From Heterotrichella gracilis (lineage: Eukaryota > Sar > Xanthophyceae > Tribonematales > Xanthonemataceae): a stretch of DNA of 64,000 nucleotides. A program made the translations under genes and the position numbers. The notes beneath the pieces were generated by a model. That model worked only from the letters and a program-made list of their open reading frames with translations. It was not told where the DNA came from and did no database searches. Shown here piece by piece: positions 46,401 through 58,500 of the stretch (positions are counted from its first letter, which is position 1; every line of letters begins with the position of its first letter). The stretch spans positions 1 through 64,000 of the forward strand of contig JAULBX010002778.1 in NCBI GenBank assembly GCA_032358255.1. Reading direction: 5' to 3'.

Positions 46401-48121
46401 CCGGGACCTGGTGCGGCTGAGGGGGGGGCTGGGGGCGGCGCTGGAGCAGTTCAGCCTGGGGCGGGCCACAGACCCACACACACTGCTCACGAGGGTAGGG
46501 GCAGGGTGCAGGGCCTCCAGCAAAGTGCATGCATGCTTGGGTCAAGTACACTCCACGCCGATGGATGTTCATTCCAATTGTGACTACCATGTGGGCACGT
46601 AAATTAGACTGCTTATCTGGCAATATCGCTGGGACGCATGTGACCTGAGTGACAACCATGCCGTATATGATGGCGGCAGGCCATGTGGTCGTGGGCTGCA
46701 AGTGCTGCTAGGCTTAGTAGTGCTCGTCTGCGACATGCTGCATGCCACATCCCGTGATGGTTTATGGGATCATGTGTGTAGCTGTGCGCCGCTTGCTGTA
46801 CCCAGTAGCAGCAAGTCACTTCCCTGCTTCCCCAGGGTGTTGCCATGGCGGGTTCCTCCGACCAGCTGCTCCCCTTTGAGGCCGCCCCCCCTGCGCTGCT
46901 TGACCGCGTGCGCATGCTGCTGGTGGGTCAGCGCCACATCCTGAGGTCGGAAATGGAAGCAGACAGGGCAATGGAGGTGGTGGCGGCGCATGGAGGGGGG
47001 GCGGAGGGGGAGCGCGGCGGCGGGGATGGCAGTGGTGCTGGTGGTGGCGACTTCCAGCGCAAGGTTACACCTGTGGCCGCCCATGCAATGGTGGCTGGTG
47101 GGGGTTTGGCGGCGGCGATGATGGCTGTGGCGCCTGGGCTGGAGGGTGGGTGCCCTGCATTCACCTGGTTGCATACTCTGCCCCTCTGTGTTTGCAAATC
47201 AAATATATCTGACACATCCCTGCATGTGGTCTAGCCCTGTGCATGTGGTCCACCCCTTTCGGCATCCCCCATTACCAAATCCTTGCGCCCCTGGCCCCAG
47301 GTGAGGATGTTGACGAGGTGAGCGGGGAGGCCATGCGCTGTGCCCTGCGTGGCCTCAGTGGCCGCACCGCCACCCCCCGCCAGCAGCTGGTGGTGGTGGC
47401 CTCGCTGCTTGACAAGGTGCCCAACCTGGCGGGGCTGGCGCGAACATGCGAGGTGTTTGGGGCGGCTCAGGTGGGGGCAGGGGGACAGAAGCAGGCTTGT
47501 GGGGATTGGAGAAGGAGGTGCACATTTGCCGGTGGTATTGCATAACATGTTATTGTGTGCGATTTGTAATCATCCACAACCTAGTATGCAAATTGGTAAA
47601 GTTTTGTAGGGTCTGTGCTGTGGCACCCACTTGCTTTTTGCACAATGGCAGATGGTGTGCGCAGAAAATTCCCATGCCAATTGCTGTCCTACAAGACCCT
47701 CCCCAGGGTGTTCACTCCACTGCCTGGTCCCGTGCAGCTGGTTGTTGCCGACAAGCGCGTCACCTGCGACCACCAGTTTGCATCCATCAGCGTGACAGCG
47801 GAGCAGTGGCTGCCCATGATCGAGGTGCCCCCCCTTGCCCTCCCCGCCTGGCTGCAACACCAGTCCTCCCTGGGCTTCACTCTGGTGGGGCTGGAGCAGA
47901 CAGCGGAGTCGGAGTCACTGCCAGGTTTCCAGTTCCCGCCAAAAACCGTGCTGGTGCTTGGCATGGAGAAGGAGGGCATCCCGCCCAATGTGCTGTCGGT
48001 GCTGGATTGCACCGTTGAGATCCCGCAGCTGGGGGTCATCCGGTCCCTGAACGTGCACGTGAGTGGGGCCATCGCTGTGTATGAGTACACTCGCCAGCAG
48101 CAAGCGAGGGCGCCACAGTGA
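37498..48121 (+). CDS. TRM3: TRM3/TARBP1-like tRNA (guanosine-18-2'-O)-methyltransferase, SPOUT family (22 exons)
   Basis: Large enzyme expected to methylate the 2'-O ribose of G18 in the tRNA D-loop. Exons: 37498-37659, 37865-38050, 38297-38805, 38985-39132, 39578-39712, 39911-40165, 40366-40489, 40680-41165, 41446-41620, 41870-42041, 42228-42667, 42782-42989, 43227-43798, 44047-44260, 44488-44713, 45007-45203, 45610-45728, 45943-46089, 46299-46494, 46836-47145, 47301-47470, 47738-48121. Phases close, giving 1844 aa, comparable to plant homologs. The first 1650 residues are helical-repeat-like, Leu/Ala-rich. The C-terminal SpoU domain has all three knot motifs: LLDKVPNLAGLARTCEVFGA, VLVLGMEKEGIPPNVL (SAM site) and QLGVIRSLNVHVSGAIAVYEY split by family spacing. 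The middle exons are less conserved and rest on splice phase. Confidence 0.92.
44821..44855. repeat. GGTGCATGGG tandem repeat in a TRM3 intron
   Basis: Three tandem copies of GGTGCATGGG followed by a G-run, in the intron between exons ending at 44713 and starting at 45007. It is G-rich on the transcribed sense strand. Confidence 0.75.
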
Positions 48122-48807
48122 AGGGGTGAAATTCCACGCTAACCTCTAGAGGGGGTATGATGTGGGTGGATGTACCAGGACGCCGACCTGTCCTGCTAGT
48201 GTATGGACTTAGCGATGTATACGCAAGACATTTCAATGTGACGCACACACAAAGGTCAGCTGGTGGTGTTGCAGCACCTTCCAATCAAGTTTTGTTACTC
48301 CACCTCGTTGCATGACAGGTTGCAGCAGGTGACATGTGCACCAAATGGCTTGCCCTGGCTGTTCCATGGGTTGATGAATGCATCAGAGTAATTTATATCA
48401 TATATATCATAGACTTCTGGTATTGGGGGATTTAATCTTTCTTAATTTAAGAAGTCTAGGCAGCTGTACTTCATGTGTATGGAATTTTTCTCTTGCCCTT
48501 GTACTTGATCTTTTTTAATAACACTGTAACTTGACTCCTTTGGACATCGCCAGCTAGAACTCACCATGTCTTTTGTAAAAGCAGACACCCTTGTGCGGGG
48601 TTTTCCTGGGTACCATACCCTAGGGCTCCCCGTGGCCTCCCTCGGTTTCCACCCCTGGTAGTTGCATGCATTAGCCAGCCAGACACCAGCCTACAAACAC
48701 CGGCAGTTGCACCAGCTCGCCAGCTTGTTGTCTCGCTGTTGACTCTCACCACTGAAGTCTTACAACCGGCTTTGGCTTTCGTGCACACTAATTCACATTC
48801 CGCAACC
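48122..48807. other. TRM3 3' region and promoter of the next gene
   Basis: 686 bp without a supported gene. It contains an A+T-rich block with TATATATC at about 48398-48412 and a TGTAA at 48525-48529. The last 150 bp before the next ATG are pyrimidine-rich, like a 5' UTR. Confidence 0.45.
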
Positions 48808-50099
48808 ATGGCTTTCTCCCTCTCCTCCCTCTCCACCCACCCCTCCTTCGTCACTGGCGGTGGTGGCCCAGGCATCATCAGGACCAAGACAGGGCTGTGC
48901 ATGAAGCGCCGCGGCGAAACTAAACCCCTGAGAGCCTGCATAGGGGTGAAGAACCCGCTGGTGAGTCGGTGGTCCCTGTTCGGCTGGAACGATGAACACC
49001 TTGCAAGCTAGCCACTACACTACTCCTTGCATTCCAATTGGTCAAAACCTTGCGGCAATCACCGAAGCGGAACGGAAATGGAGTTACTATTATACTTGTT
49101 TATGTAATATTTCTTGTTTCACAGACGACTGTTGCCTCTAGGAGTCCGTCTGCACCGTGTCAGTTCAAACCTCCAGTGGCATGCACAGATCGGGTTCGCG
49201 GGAGTTTAGCCAGGACCGGGTTGCTTGCTGGCGTAGTGGCCATTAGCTCAGTTGCACGTCACTAGTTTCGGTGTAGACAGTTTTTAACATCCTTTCGTAT
49301 CTCAGTGCTGGTGCAGCAAGCTGCCATTGACCGTGCACGTTCGTTTGGAGTGGCAGTGGTTGACCTCACGATGGCAACAAGCAAAAAGCTGCACCCGTTG
49401 CGGTTGTTACTACAATTTTAATTCCATTGGCTTGCACTCTTAGGTTTGACCTAGTAATCAGCAGTTGGCCAGGAGCAGAGCAGTCCTGGCCAATGCTCAG
49501 AGGCATGGACACACACCCTGGCTACCCACAGTGCAGGGTACTGTGCAGCAGCTCCTGTTCCAATCACTGTCTTGTTGCATCTCACTGTGACTAGAAAGAG
49601 TTGCCCAGCCTCTTTTAGTCTTTCGTTGCTTGCAAGTGGTGTTTTTTGTCATGTGGCTTGTGGTGCGCAGGGTACTGTGCAGCAGCTCCTGTTTCAATGC
49701 ATGGCAGTCGTGACTGGCATATTGTATCTCAGTGTGAGTAGAAAGAGTTGCCCAGCCCCTTTCATGTTTCGTTGCTTGCGTGTTGTTGTTTGACACCTGT
49801 TTTGTGTTGCGCAGGACGAGGACATTGCCATAGCCAGGAGGCAGGCCAGTGGCTTCATCGCCATGAACGACCTGGCCCCTCGCTACACAGCAAAAGCATC
49901 TTTGAGGCTGGTGCTGCGTACAGAGGCAAGGACGGTGGCCAAGGCAGAGCCGCCTTCCCTCGTCACACGAGTTACGCCCCTGACCCCACACAAGATCAGG
50001 AGGATGGTGGACGTGCTTGCCCAGGAGACAGGCACTCCTGCCACTCCTGCGGCTGGTTCTCGCAAGAGTCGCCAGGCACCGCTCCTGCCCTCCATCCCG
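48808..50099 (+). CDS. Putative plastid/thylakoid-lumen protein, possibly Psb27-like; gene model incomplete
   Basis: Exon 48808-48960 starts MAFSLSSLSTHPSF and looks like a plastid transit peptide. An exon from 49125, in phase, ends in RGSLARTGLLAGVVAISSVA, which resembles a lumen-targeting signal; that frame stops at 49265, so a donor near 49256 is needed. An exon 49815-50099 encodes ARRQASGFIAMNDL ... SLRLVLRTEARTVA ... PLTPHKIRRMVDVLAQE. The spacing of its helices and the PLxP-K-R-M turn recall Psb27, the lumenal photosystem II assembly factor. That resemblance is weak and from memory. Between them lie the unit duplicated at 49533-49814 and a good acceptor at about 49306. The C-terminus may continue through 50336-50575 into the direct repeat. 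I am confident of a gene, not of its identity. Confidence 0.4.
49533..49814 (+). repeat. Tandem duplication of an acceptor-exon-donor-like unit
   Basis: Two copies of about 135 bp. Each opens with an AG acceptor followed by GGTACTGTGCAGCAGCTCCT. Each runs through a variable middle to a CTCA-TGTGA-TAGAAAGAG donor-like block, then GTTGCCCAGCC and TTTCGTTGCTTGC. The copies begin at about 49533 and 49668; the second ends at the acceptor of the exon at 49815. Copy 2 keeps GTGAGT where copy 1 has GTGACT. Confidence 0.7.
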
Positions 50100-50488
50100 G
50101 TATGTTCATATGGCTTGAACAGCTTAGTTGCAACAGCATTCGCTTTTGGCAGTTACAACTACAGCCATGTACGCCTGACAATAATTGTAGTGTTGTTCCT
50201 ATTGCACTGTTGTACCACAGCGCCCTTTGTGTCGCAATTCCTGACCTTATGCGGCAAGTACCTACCAGCGAACATATCTGGCTGGTTAACGTTGTGCACT
50301 TACTAATTGGTGAACACTCTTCCTTGTTGTTCCAGGAGGGCAGAGCGGTGTGTTTCACCCTTGATGGGTGCAACGCAAGGAGGGGAGGGCTTCCGGCGCA
50401 GCGGCAGGGGACCGACTCCGCGGCCTTCACCTCCAGTGGGTGGGGTGCGACCCTAGCGCTAGCTGGGAGGGCTAGCTCCATTTTCAGT

Positions 50489-50622
50489 AGGTCGGGCGGG
50501 GGTAAGCGTTCCAAACCCTACACCTCAAAGGAATGTAAGCAGCATGTAAGCAGAATTAAAGCCAGAATATGGTAAAACCCTAAAGCAGGTCTTTGAAAAA
50601 CCCTAATGCAAATAAAGCAAAC
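50489..50622. repeat. Direct repeat, copy 1 (about 134 bp)
   Basis: Starts AGGTCGGGCGGGGGTAAGCG and ends AAATAAAGCAAA. Its partner is at 51034-51168, offset 545 bp, in the same orientation with a few substitutions and small indels. It includes CAAACCCTA and AAAACCCTAAAG telo-box-like pieces. Confidence 0.85.
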
Positions 50623-51033
50623 ATAATCGGCGGATGCGGATCACCTAGGTAGTCGGGTGTTCGGCCCACGAAGGGCAGCGTTTTTTTGCATGCGTACGCA
50701 GAGCACAGGGCGGTGTGCCAAGGGGGGTCTCGCCTGGTCTCGCCAGGTGCTGCGGGGGGTGGGTCCGCAGCTCGTAGAGGTCTCGGTCCCCTTGGCAGTG
50801 CATCACCAAGCGCCCTGTTGGCATGTAACGGTAAGCACAGGACAGCTGGTGTCCCTCAATTGCATCCTCGCTGACCACGATGGCTGGGGATTGATTGGAG
50901 CCTGATCACCTCCTGCATACCCAGACCAAAGTGGCAGTGCAGCCGATGAAAGGGCTCCCTGTGCTTATCTGCATGCGCATGCCAACGGCCTTGGTGCAGC
51001 GCATGCATGCTGCGGATTTGTGCGGGTATAGGC

Positions 51034-51168
51034 AGGTCGAGCGGGGGTAAGCGTTCCAAACCCTAAACCCTAAAGGAATATGAGCAGCATGTAAGCAGAT
51101 TTAAAAGCCAGAATATGGTAAAACCCTAAAGCAGGTCTTTTATAAACCCTAATGCAAATAAAGCAAAT
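51034..51168. repeat. Direct repeat, copy 2 (about 135 bp)
   Basis: Partner of 50489-50622. It differs mainly in AAACCCTAAACCCTAAAGG replacing the copy-1 telo-box region. The 411 bp between copies contain a minus-strand ORF (50645-50878, with QLSCAYRYMPTGRLVMHCQ) whose family I do not recognise. Confidence 0.85.
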
Positions 51169-52527
51169 GAAATTAAGAACATGTGAAGTATGTGCCAGGA
51201 TGACAGGTAAGGCCAGTGGTAGGTATTTCTTGTGCTGACATCACCCCTCCTGACAAACTGACGTTTCCTCGTGTGCCCCCAACCCATTCTGATCCTGCGT
51301 CTGGCTGTTGTGGTGAGGGTACCTCCGCCTGGTGTCCCGCGTGCGGGCCCAGGTGGGGCAGGGGCATTATGCCTCTGCTACAGCTCAGTGCAAACTGGGT
51401 GAGGGGTGAAGCCACGCAGTCAGGCGCAGGTGACGGGCCCTGTGGCTTTCCCGAAAGGGGGCCCTTGGTCTAAGTTGCCAGCCATGTGTGTCATGCAAAG
51501 CTTGATGAGGCCCCGTGGCGGGGGCCGAAACCAACGGGCATGAACTCCAGCAGGTGGCTGATACGTAAATTATATTCACCTTTATTCAATAGTTGAAATG
51601 CTATAGCAGAAACCATGGGCACCATGGTCATGTAATACATTAGTAATGTATCCGTGTATCGCCAGACAAATGTGACGAGGTGGGAAGAAGTTCTAACCCA
51701 CAGCGCATCATGAAACACAGGGATTGATTTGACAATGCACTTCTCATGCTCCTGTGTGCTGATGGGCTGGATCATGATCTGATCGATCAATTAGCCAAAG
51801 CCTGCAAAATTGGACAGTTGCATGTGCCAAAATTGCAGCACCTCATGACTCCATGCACAGCACCTTAGTCAGCAGCAATACACCTGTATATGGGTACCCT
51901 AGGCAGACTCTGAAAGCTCTTGGTCCAGGCCCTTGGACTGGTTCGTTCAAGGTCGTAATAAGCCGTTCGCAAGTACTTCCGTTCCGAACGGGCCAGGTAT
52001 TTGTGAGTCACACCACTCACACCCTCTTTCATGCAGACTCGAAGCTCCTAAAGGCTAGATATGTGTCGAGTATTTTCTCAGGTCCAAACAGTGACAAGCA
52101 CCCATGCAGTTGCAACACAGGCCCCTTGTTTACTGCTTGTGAAGTCAACTGCGTCGAAATAGGTTTACAGCAACATGGTTTTGAGGCCCAACTGCTTGGC
52201 ATCTGCCTGCCTGCACAAGGTTTCCATCAGAGTTTCCATTGCATAATGAACCGGCTGTTGACCTGATGGGTTTTGCAAAGTACCAAGCTGCGCACGGGCT
52301 GCAGGAGCGGTACATACATCTCAAACCCAGTCCCTGCTCAGAAAATCTCTTTCGCAGAAGCTATGGGTATGGATTTCTGCTACAGCTGGGTGGCGTCAGG
52401 TGCGTGAAAGCAAGCGCATATGTACATGCACTCGTTAGTAACTGGTCGTGCGCAATACAAGTTTCCCACCAGGACCGTGCTGCAACCGTCATCGTACAAC
52501 CTGCATCCGCCTCCTTTGTCCAGACCT
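51169..52527. other. Intergenic, upstream of the GH/GT2 gene
   Basis: About 1.35 kb with only short ORFs lacking motifs on either strand. It is presumed to hold the promoter of the GH/GT2 gene. I see no TATA box that I would defend. Confidence 0.4.
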
Positions 52528-55500
52528 ATGTCTTGGGTACTTCGCCGACACACCTCAGGCTCCTCAACACACCTGCCCATCAACCAGTGGCAATTGCAGC
52601 TGTAAGTCTTGAAGGCATCTTCTAGCTGAGCACTATGCTGCATGCTCCCAGTGACACAGTGGCCTCGCCCTGATCAAATTCCACCCACATATGTCCCCCA
52701 CCCCACCCACACACCCCTTGTCCCAGGTGCCGCCCCCGCCTGTCCACCACCACCCTATACACCCTGCTGGCGCTGGCACTGCTGGTGATGACCAACCTGT
52801 GGGTGTCAGACTACTTTGTGCCCCCCGCCTGCTACGACCAGTCATCTGTGGCCAAGGCGCTCACACTGCTGCCGCACGATATGCATATGGCGGGGGTTGG
52901 GGCAGGCAAGAGAGGGGGAGTGGGTGGCGCATCAAGGGGGAAGGGAGTGCCACAGCCTGTAGCTGGCAGACAGTCCAGTGGTGTAGCAAGGCTGGAGGTA
53001 AGGGGTGCAGACACGGGAGTGGGTTGAGAGGGCTGCGTATCAATACCCTAGGTTAGGGTATTAGGGTGTACCTGATTGATACATCCACAGCTTAAGGGTG
53101 AACAGCGCGCGCAGCTGCCATTACTGTTACATGCCATGAAAATCATTTGCATAGGAACGCCATGGGCAGCGGGGTCAGCATTTGACCGCACATTGCATAG
53201 GTGCCCAGTGTATGCCCCTGGCATTACAGCCTGATACCTCGGTCAGGCAGTGGCACAGTGGAAAGGTACTCGGATTACAGTAAATAGGGTACCCCTATTC
53301 TACCCTACCTCCCCCCCACATCCTCCCCTGGCCAGGTGCGTGGCAAGTTCCTGTTCCTGTCTGGTGCCAAGTACTACATCAAGGGGGTGACTAACGGCAC
53401 ATTCAAGAGGAGCAGGGAGGGAGACCTGTACCCAGAGAGGGATCAGGTGAAGGGGCGCAACAAGGAATTTTTGTCAAGTTGTGAATTCTGGAATGGGGTG
53501 GGTTTTCCCTTCATACTACATGTGCGCAACCCCTGGTTGGATGCGCTTCCGTGCCATTGGGCAACAAGTTTCATTTGGGACCTGAACTCACATACTTACT
53601 CGCGAGGCTGCAGGCTGGTATCCTTCATTTTGAGAAAATAGAATCCCCAGTCTAGGTCAGCAATGTGTTGGTGGCATGTAGCCGGCATTGTAGTTGGCGC
53701 GTCAGTATCACTGTTGAGCGATGAGCCTCCTGATTGCTCCGCCCTTGGCCCAGGCCCTGCGTGACCTGCAAGGCATGGCTGCTGCGCATGTCAACACGGT
53801 GCGCCTGTACACCCCGCCGCCCTGCTGGCTGCTGGACATGGGATACGGGCTGGGGCTAAGGTGAGGGGCCCTGTGGGGGTGGAGGGAGTATATGCAAGGT
53901 GGATAGGTAGAGGGAAGGGATGACTGTGTAGTTATACAGATCAGTGATACATTATAGTCTTCCTGGCGCATGCATGCCAATGCTGACATGTGCACTGCAG
54001 GGTAACCCGGCACCAGGCTGCATAGCAGAAATAGTGTAGCCATATGAAGAGTACAATTATTGCTGCATTTACCACAGTATCCAGCAAACGAGGATGCTGT
54101 TCCACATGTGCACCGCAGTGCAAGAAGCAATGCTCCTATATAACAGCATTGAACTTCCATGTCATGCCAGCCTTGGTAGACAAGCATATTGCCAGCTCAG
54201 AACATGAGTACTCTAGAGAAGTGAGGAAGCCTGCTAATGCCATCCTTTCCTGCCCACCAGGTTCATCATTGGCCTCCCCTGGGACCAGGACAGCATGTTC
54301 CTCAGCGCCTGCTCCCGCCATCACATCACCACCGTGGTGCGCAGAGTGGTTGGCGCACTGTCTGGCCACCCCCATGTGGCGCTGTACCTGCTGGCCAATG
54401 AGATGCCGCCCAAACTGGTGAGATGGTGAGTACATGCATCATGAAACCTGCAGGCATCAATTGCTGCTGTGCAGGTGTACCAGGTGCACCAGGTGTGCGC
54501 GTGATAAAGACAATATGTGCTCATTGTGATTATGATTATTATCATTTTTGTGATTACGATTAAGGTGCACATGCCATGATGTGTGGTATATACTGATTAG
54601 CTATGATTGCCTATCACAGTAGGCAATAGAGGACCTTCACACGTCCCTGATGCACATGGTGCCCTGACACGCATGCAAGCTCGCTTGCGTGGCTGCTAGC
54701 TGTCAGCCACCACATCAAGCCCATGCATGGATATGGGCTATGAGACAACACAGGATGCGGTAGCACTCGTTGTCAACAAACTGTTACAGTAACAACCAAC
54801 TGTATACTTGACATGGTATACGTTGTAATACTAATTAAATTTCCCCTCCACCAGGTATGGCCACCCCGCAGTTTTCCTCCTTCCTGCACACCCTGTACCA
54901 GGCGGCCAAGGAGGAGGACCCCAGGGCGCTGGTCAGTGCAGCCAACTTCCCCACAACTGAGTATATGAGCCTCCCCTTCCTGGACCTGGCGTCATTCAAT
55001 GTGTACATCGAGGACACCGGCTCCTTTGCAGGCTACATGGCGCGGCTGCAGACGCTGGTGGGGGAGCGGCCGCTGCTGCTGTCAGAAGTCGGGGTGAGGC
55101 AAATGATGGGCAGCCAAGATGGCGCTAGGGTGTGTTGTGGGCATCCAGAGTCCTGTGTGGAGGGTGAAGTATGCGTGCAGGGGGGGCTGTGAGTAGCATT
55201 TGTTTTTTATGTGTGATGCATCCACATGTGAATGCATGGCTGTCAATGAATCCATTCAGTGTGTCACTCAGTTGTCCACATCACATGCACATGCACACCA
55301 TGGTGATTCATCATGACCATAGCAGTCCCTCCTCAGGTTGACAACTACCACCACGACTTCAGCTACCAGGTGGACGTGCTGAGCCCGAGGTGCGGGCGGC
55401 GTGGCAGCGGGGCCTAGCCGGGTGTGCCTCTTTGCGTGGACTGACCAGTGGGCGGTGAAGAACAGGGAGATAAAGGACTGGTGAGCAGGAGGGGAGGGGG

Positions 55501-58500
55501 TGGCTACAGGTCACACGGTTGGTCCTGTCTTGTTGAACTGCAAATGTGGCAATTGGAGGCAAATGTGTCGCCCAGTGAATTGCGCAATGTAATGTGAGGG
55601 CAAGTCGAGCAAGTCCAGGGGTTCATGTTGGGCAAAGTGTATTAATGCATGTTCCCATTACGCTCCAGCAGCCCAGCCAGAGCTAGTTTGGCCCAGGGTC
55701 CACCGTTTCTGTACCTGCGCACACAGCACATGTTGTGAGCGGGGCCAAAAATACAGGCAAGCCCAAGGAAACCTCTCACTAAGGTCCTGGAGCACCTTCC
55801 CACTGCCCATGCCCACTCCCATTCCGCCCACCTGCAGGGACTTTGGCCTGGTCACCCGCACCCGCACCGCCAAGCCCGCCCTGGCTGCCGTGACCCTCCT
55901 GTTCTCCTCCGTTCCCTTCCACCCCCTGGAGCACCAGTGGCCCTTTGTGAGCGTGGCTGTGTGCATGCACAACAACGCAGCAACCATCAGGGAAACGTGC
56001 CAGGCGCTGGGCAAGGTGAGGGGCAGTGGGGGCTGTGCCATGTACGCAAATGCAGGTGGCAGGATGGCATGTTTGATGGATCTGTTTCATGCCAGACCAT
56101 CAAAATGTGTTCGCACATGGTGAGCGCAGACGCAGGGGGACCCGGTACACCCAGGGTCGCAAACCTGGGTATAAAAAGTATTATTACAATATTCTTTACT
56201 GAACCATAATGAACCATTTTGAAATTATTTGACCTGCTCATTCATATGTCAATTTACAGAACCAAACTATATTATATTATATTGCGGGGTTAAACCTATT
56301 AACATGCATGATTTATTGTGAATATGTAATTGGGATTTTAATTTTGTAACATATGCCACATTATAACAGTATTTCAAATTTAATTTGTATATTAATGAGG
56401 TCATTCACACCTGCGCTCTCTTGCCTGTATGTATAGTGCGGTACTATTTATCATAAGATGTTCACCCCGCACACAGATCCACTACAACTCCTCCGTGTTG
56501 GAGATCCTGTTCATTGATGATGCCTCCACAGACAACACACTGGCCCTGGTCTAGGACTGCATTGCGCAGGGGGGGGTGAAGGGGGCCGCGGTGCTCATCC
56601 ACGCCACCAACAGGGGGCTCAGCGCGGCACGCAACACAGCGCTGGGGGCTGCCAAGGGGGATATTATAGCATACACAGGTGGGAGGTGGGGAGGTGGGGA
56701 GGAGGTAAAAATCATATCGTGTACGAGTGGAGAGGTGGGGCATTACCCATTGCAGGCAATTACAATTGCCTGCATATATATTACTCTGTAGGGTCGGTGC
56801 CACACTGGGGCTATTTTTCAGCTATGGTAATCGGTGGTGCACATCCAGTGGTGGGCACCAGCTCTTCCTGAAACATGCATGACTTTGAGCCCGCTCGATT
56901 TATGGCACTTTGTGCCGAGTGGAGCCTCTCTTGCAGATGGTGATGCCATCCCCGACCCCCACTGGCTCCAGTACCTGGCCTATGAGTTCCCACACCGCAA
57001 TGTCTCGGCTGTGGGTGGCCCAGCAATGGGCCCCCCAGAGCCCGGCCTGGTGGCCAATGCCATTGCAAACTCCCCTGGTCAGGCCGCAGCAGTGCTCGTC
57101 AGCTACTATGACGAGCCGAGCACATCCCTGGGTGTAACATGGCCTACAACCGGAGCATACTGGTGGGGATCGGTGGGCTTGATGCGCAGTTCAGGATTGC
57201 AGGCGATGACGTGGATGTGTGCTGGCGTCTGCTGGACAAGGGCTGGGTGCTGGGATACCATCCGGCGGCACTGGTGTGGCACCACAGGCGGGCAACGGTG
57301 CACAGGTGGGGGCAGCAGCCTATTTTTTCCCAACACGCCATGGTGCAGGAGTCCTTGAACTAACCACAATGTCAGCATCCATCTCTAGGATGCCATCATG
57401 TTACATATATATTTCTCAAATCTATTATCAACCAGTAATAAGATTTTAGCTAATACGTCCAAACGAATATATCTTGCATGTGCTGGAAATACTTCTCAGC
57501 TCAAACCCACTCAACTACAAACTTTTGGTTTCAAGCAAGTTAAATTAACTTGGCTATGACACCCATTTCACACCCTTTTCTGCTCGCCTCTTGGCGTCAC
57601 CTAGGTACCTGTCCCAGCAGCACCTGTACGGCGTGGCTGAGGCAATGCTGCGCGTGAAGCACCCCGCAAGATACAACGCAATGGGGCAAGCCAAGTGGAA
57701 GGGGCACATCTACGGGTCCACGGTGGGTAGGATGTATGGCAATGTCAACAGGCAGCAGAGGGGGCAGTGGAGCAGGGATTGGGGGATCCTGCATTACACA
57801 CGCCATATGCGCATTCCCATAATTTTGAAGGTAGTATGCTGGGCATATATGCACATGGTATGGGCAGCACAGTGTTACACGTGTCACGTTGCTTGGTGCT
57901 ACAGTTCAGGCGGGGAGTCCCCTGCAGGCCATGTCTGTCCCGCTCCCATTCCTGGTCAAGCACGGTGCGCGGGTCAACCACGGCCAGTTCAACAGCCACC
58001 TGTTCCAGTCTCTGTACAGCCCTGGCGCATCCGGGCTGGCGGCGCTGCCACTCATGCCGCACGCGCACCTGCTGCTGGTAGGAGCACTGGGGGCTGCAGG
58101 TGGGGCTGCGGTAATGGTCTGGTGCAGGGCTCTGAGTGGCCTGCAGTGGTCACATCTGGAAGTTGGGTATAAGTCTTCATAGTATGGATGAGCGCTGTTG
58201 GTGTGCAGGGGTATATTGTGGGCGAATGCGTATATTGCCAGCCATTGCAATGGCCACATGCTCCAGCTGGGTATGGTATTGTCATGCCAGCCCACCGTAG
58301 ACGTCCCAGCTGGTGCATACCATAGTGGGCATCATGTGTGTGTGGATATAAGTGCTTGATTTAATATCAGCTGCATTGACTGGCACTGCATGGTGCAGGT
58401 GTTGGCTACCTTGCTTGGCGTCGCTTGCTTGTTGTGAGCCTGGTGGTGGCGCTGGCGCTGTCTGCCCTCACGGTCAGCGAGGCGGCGTACAGTGCGCTGC

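Noticed and set aside
54855-54871. Upstream acceptor of the GH/GT2 exon that would give YGHPAVF and soon a stop
   Set aside because: Using the next acceptor (exon from 54872) with the donor after 54417 keeps the frame open, so I did not count this as a lesion; the choice remains uncertain.
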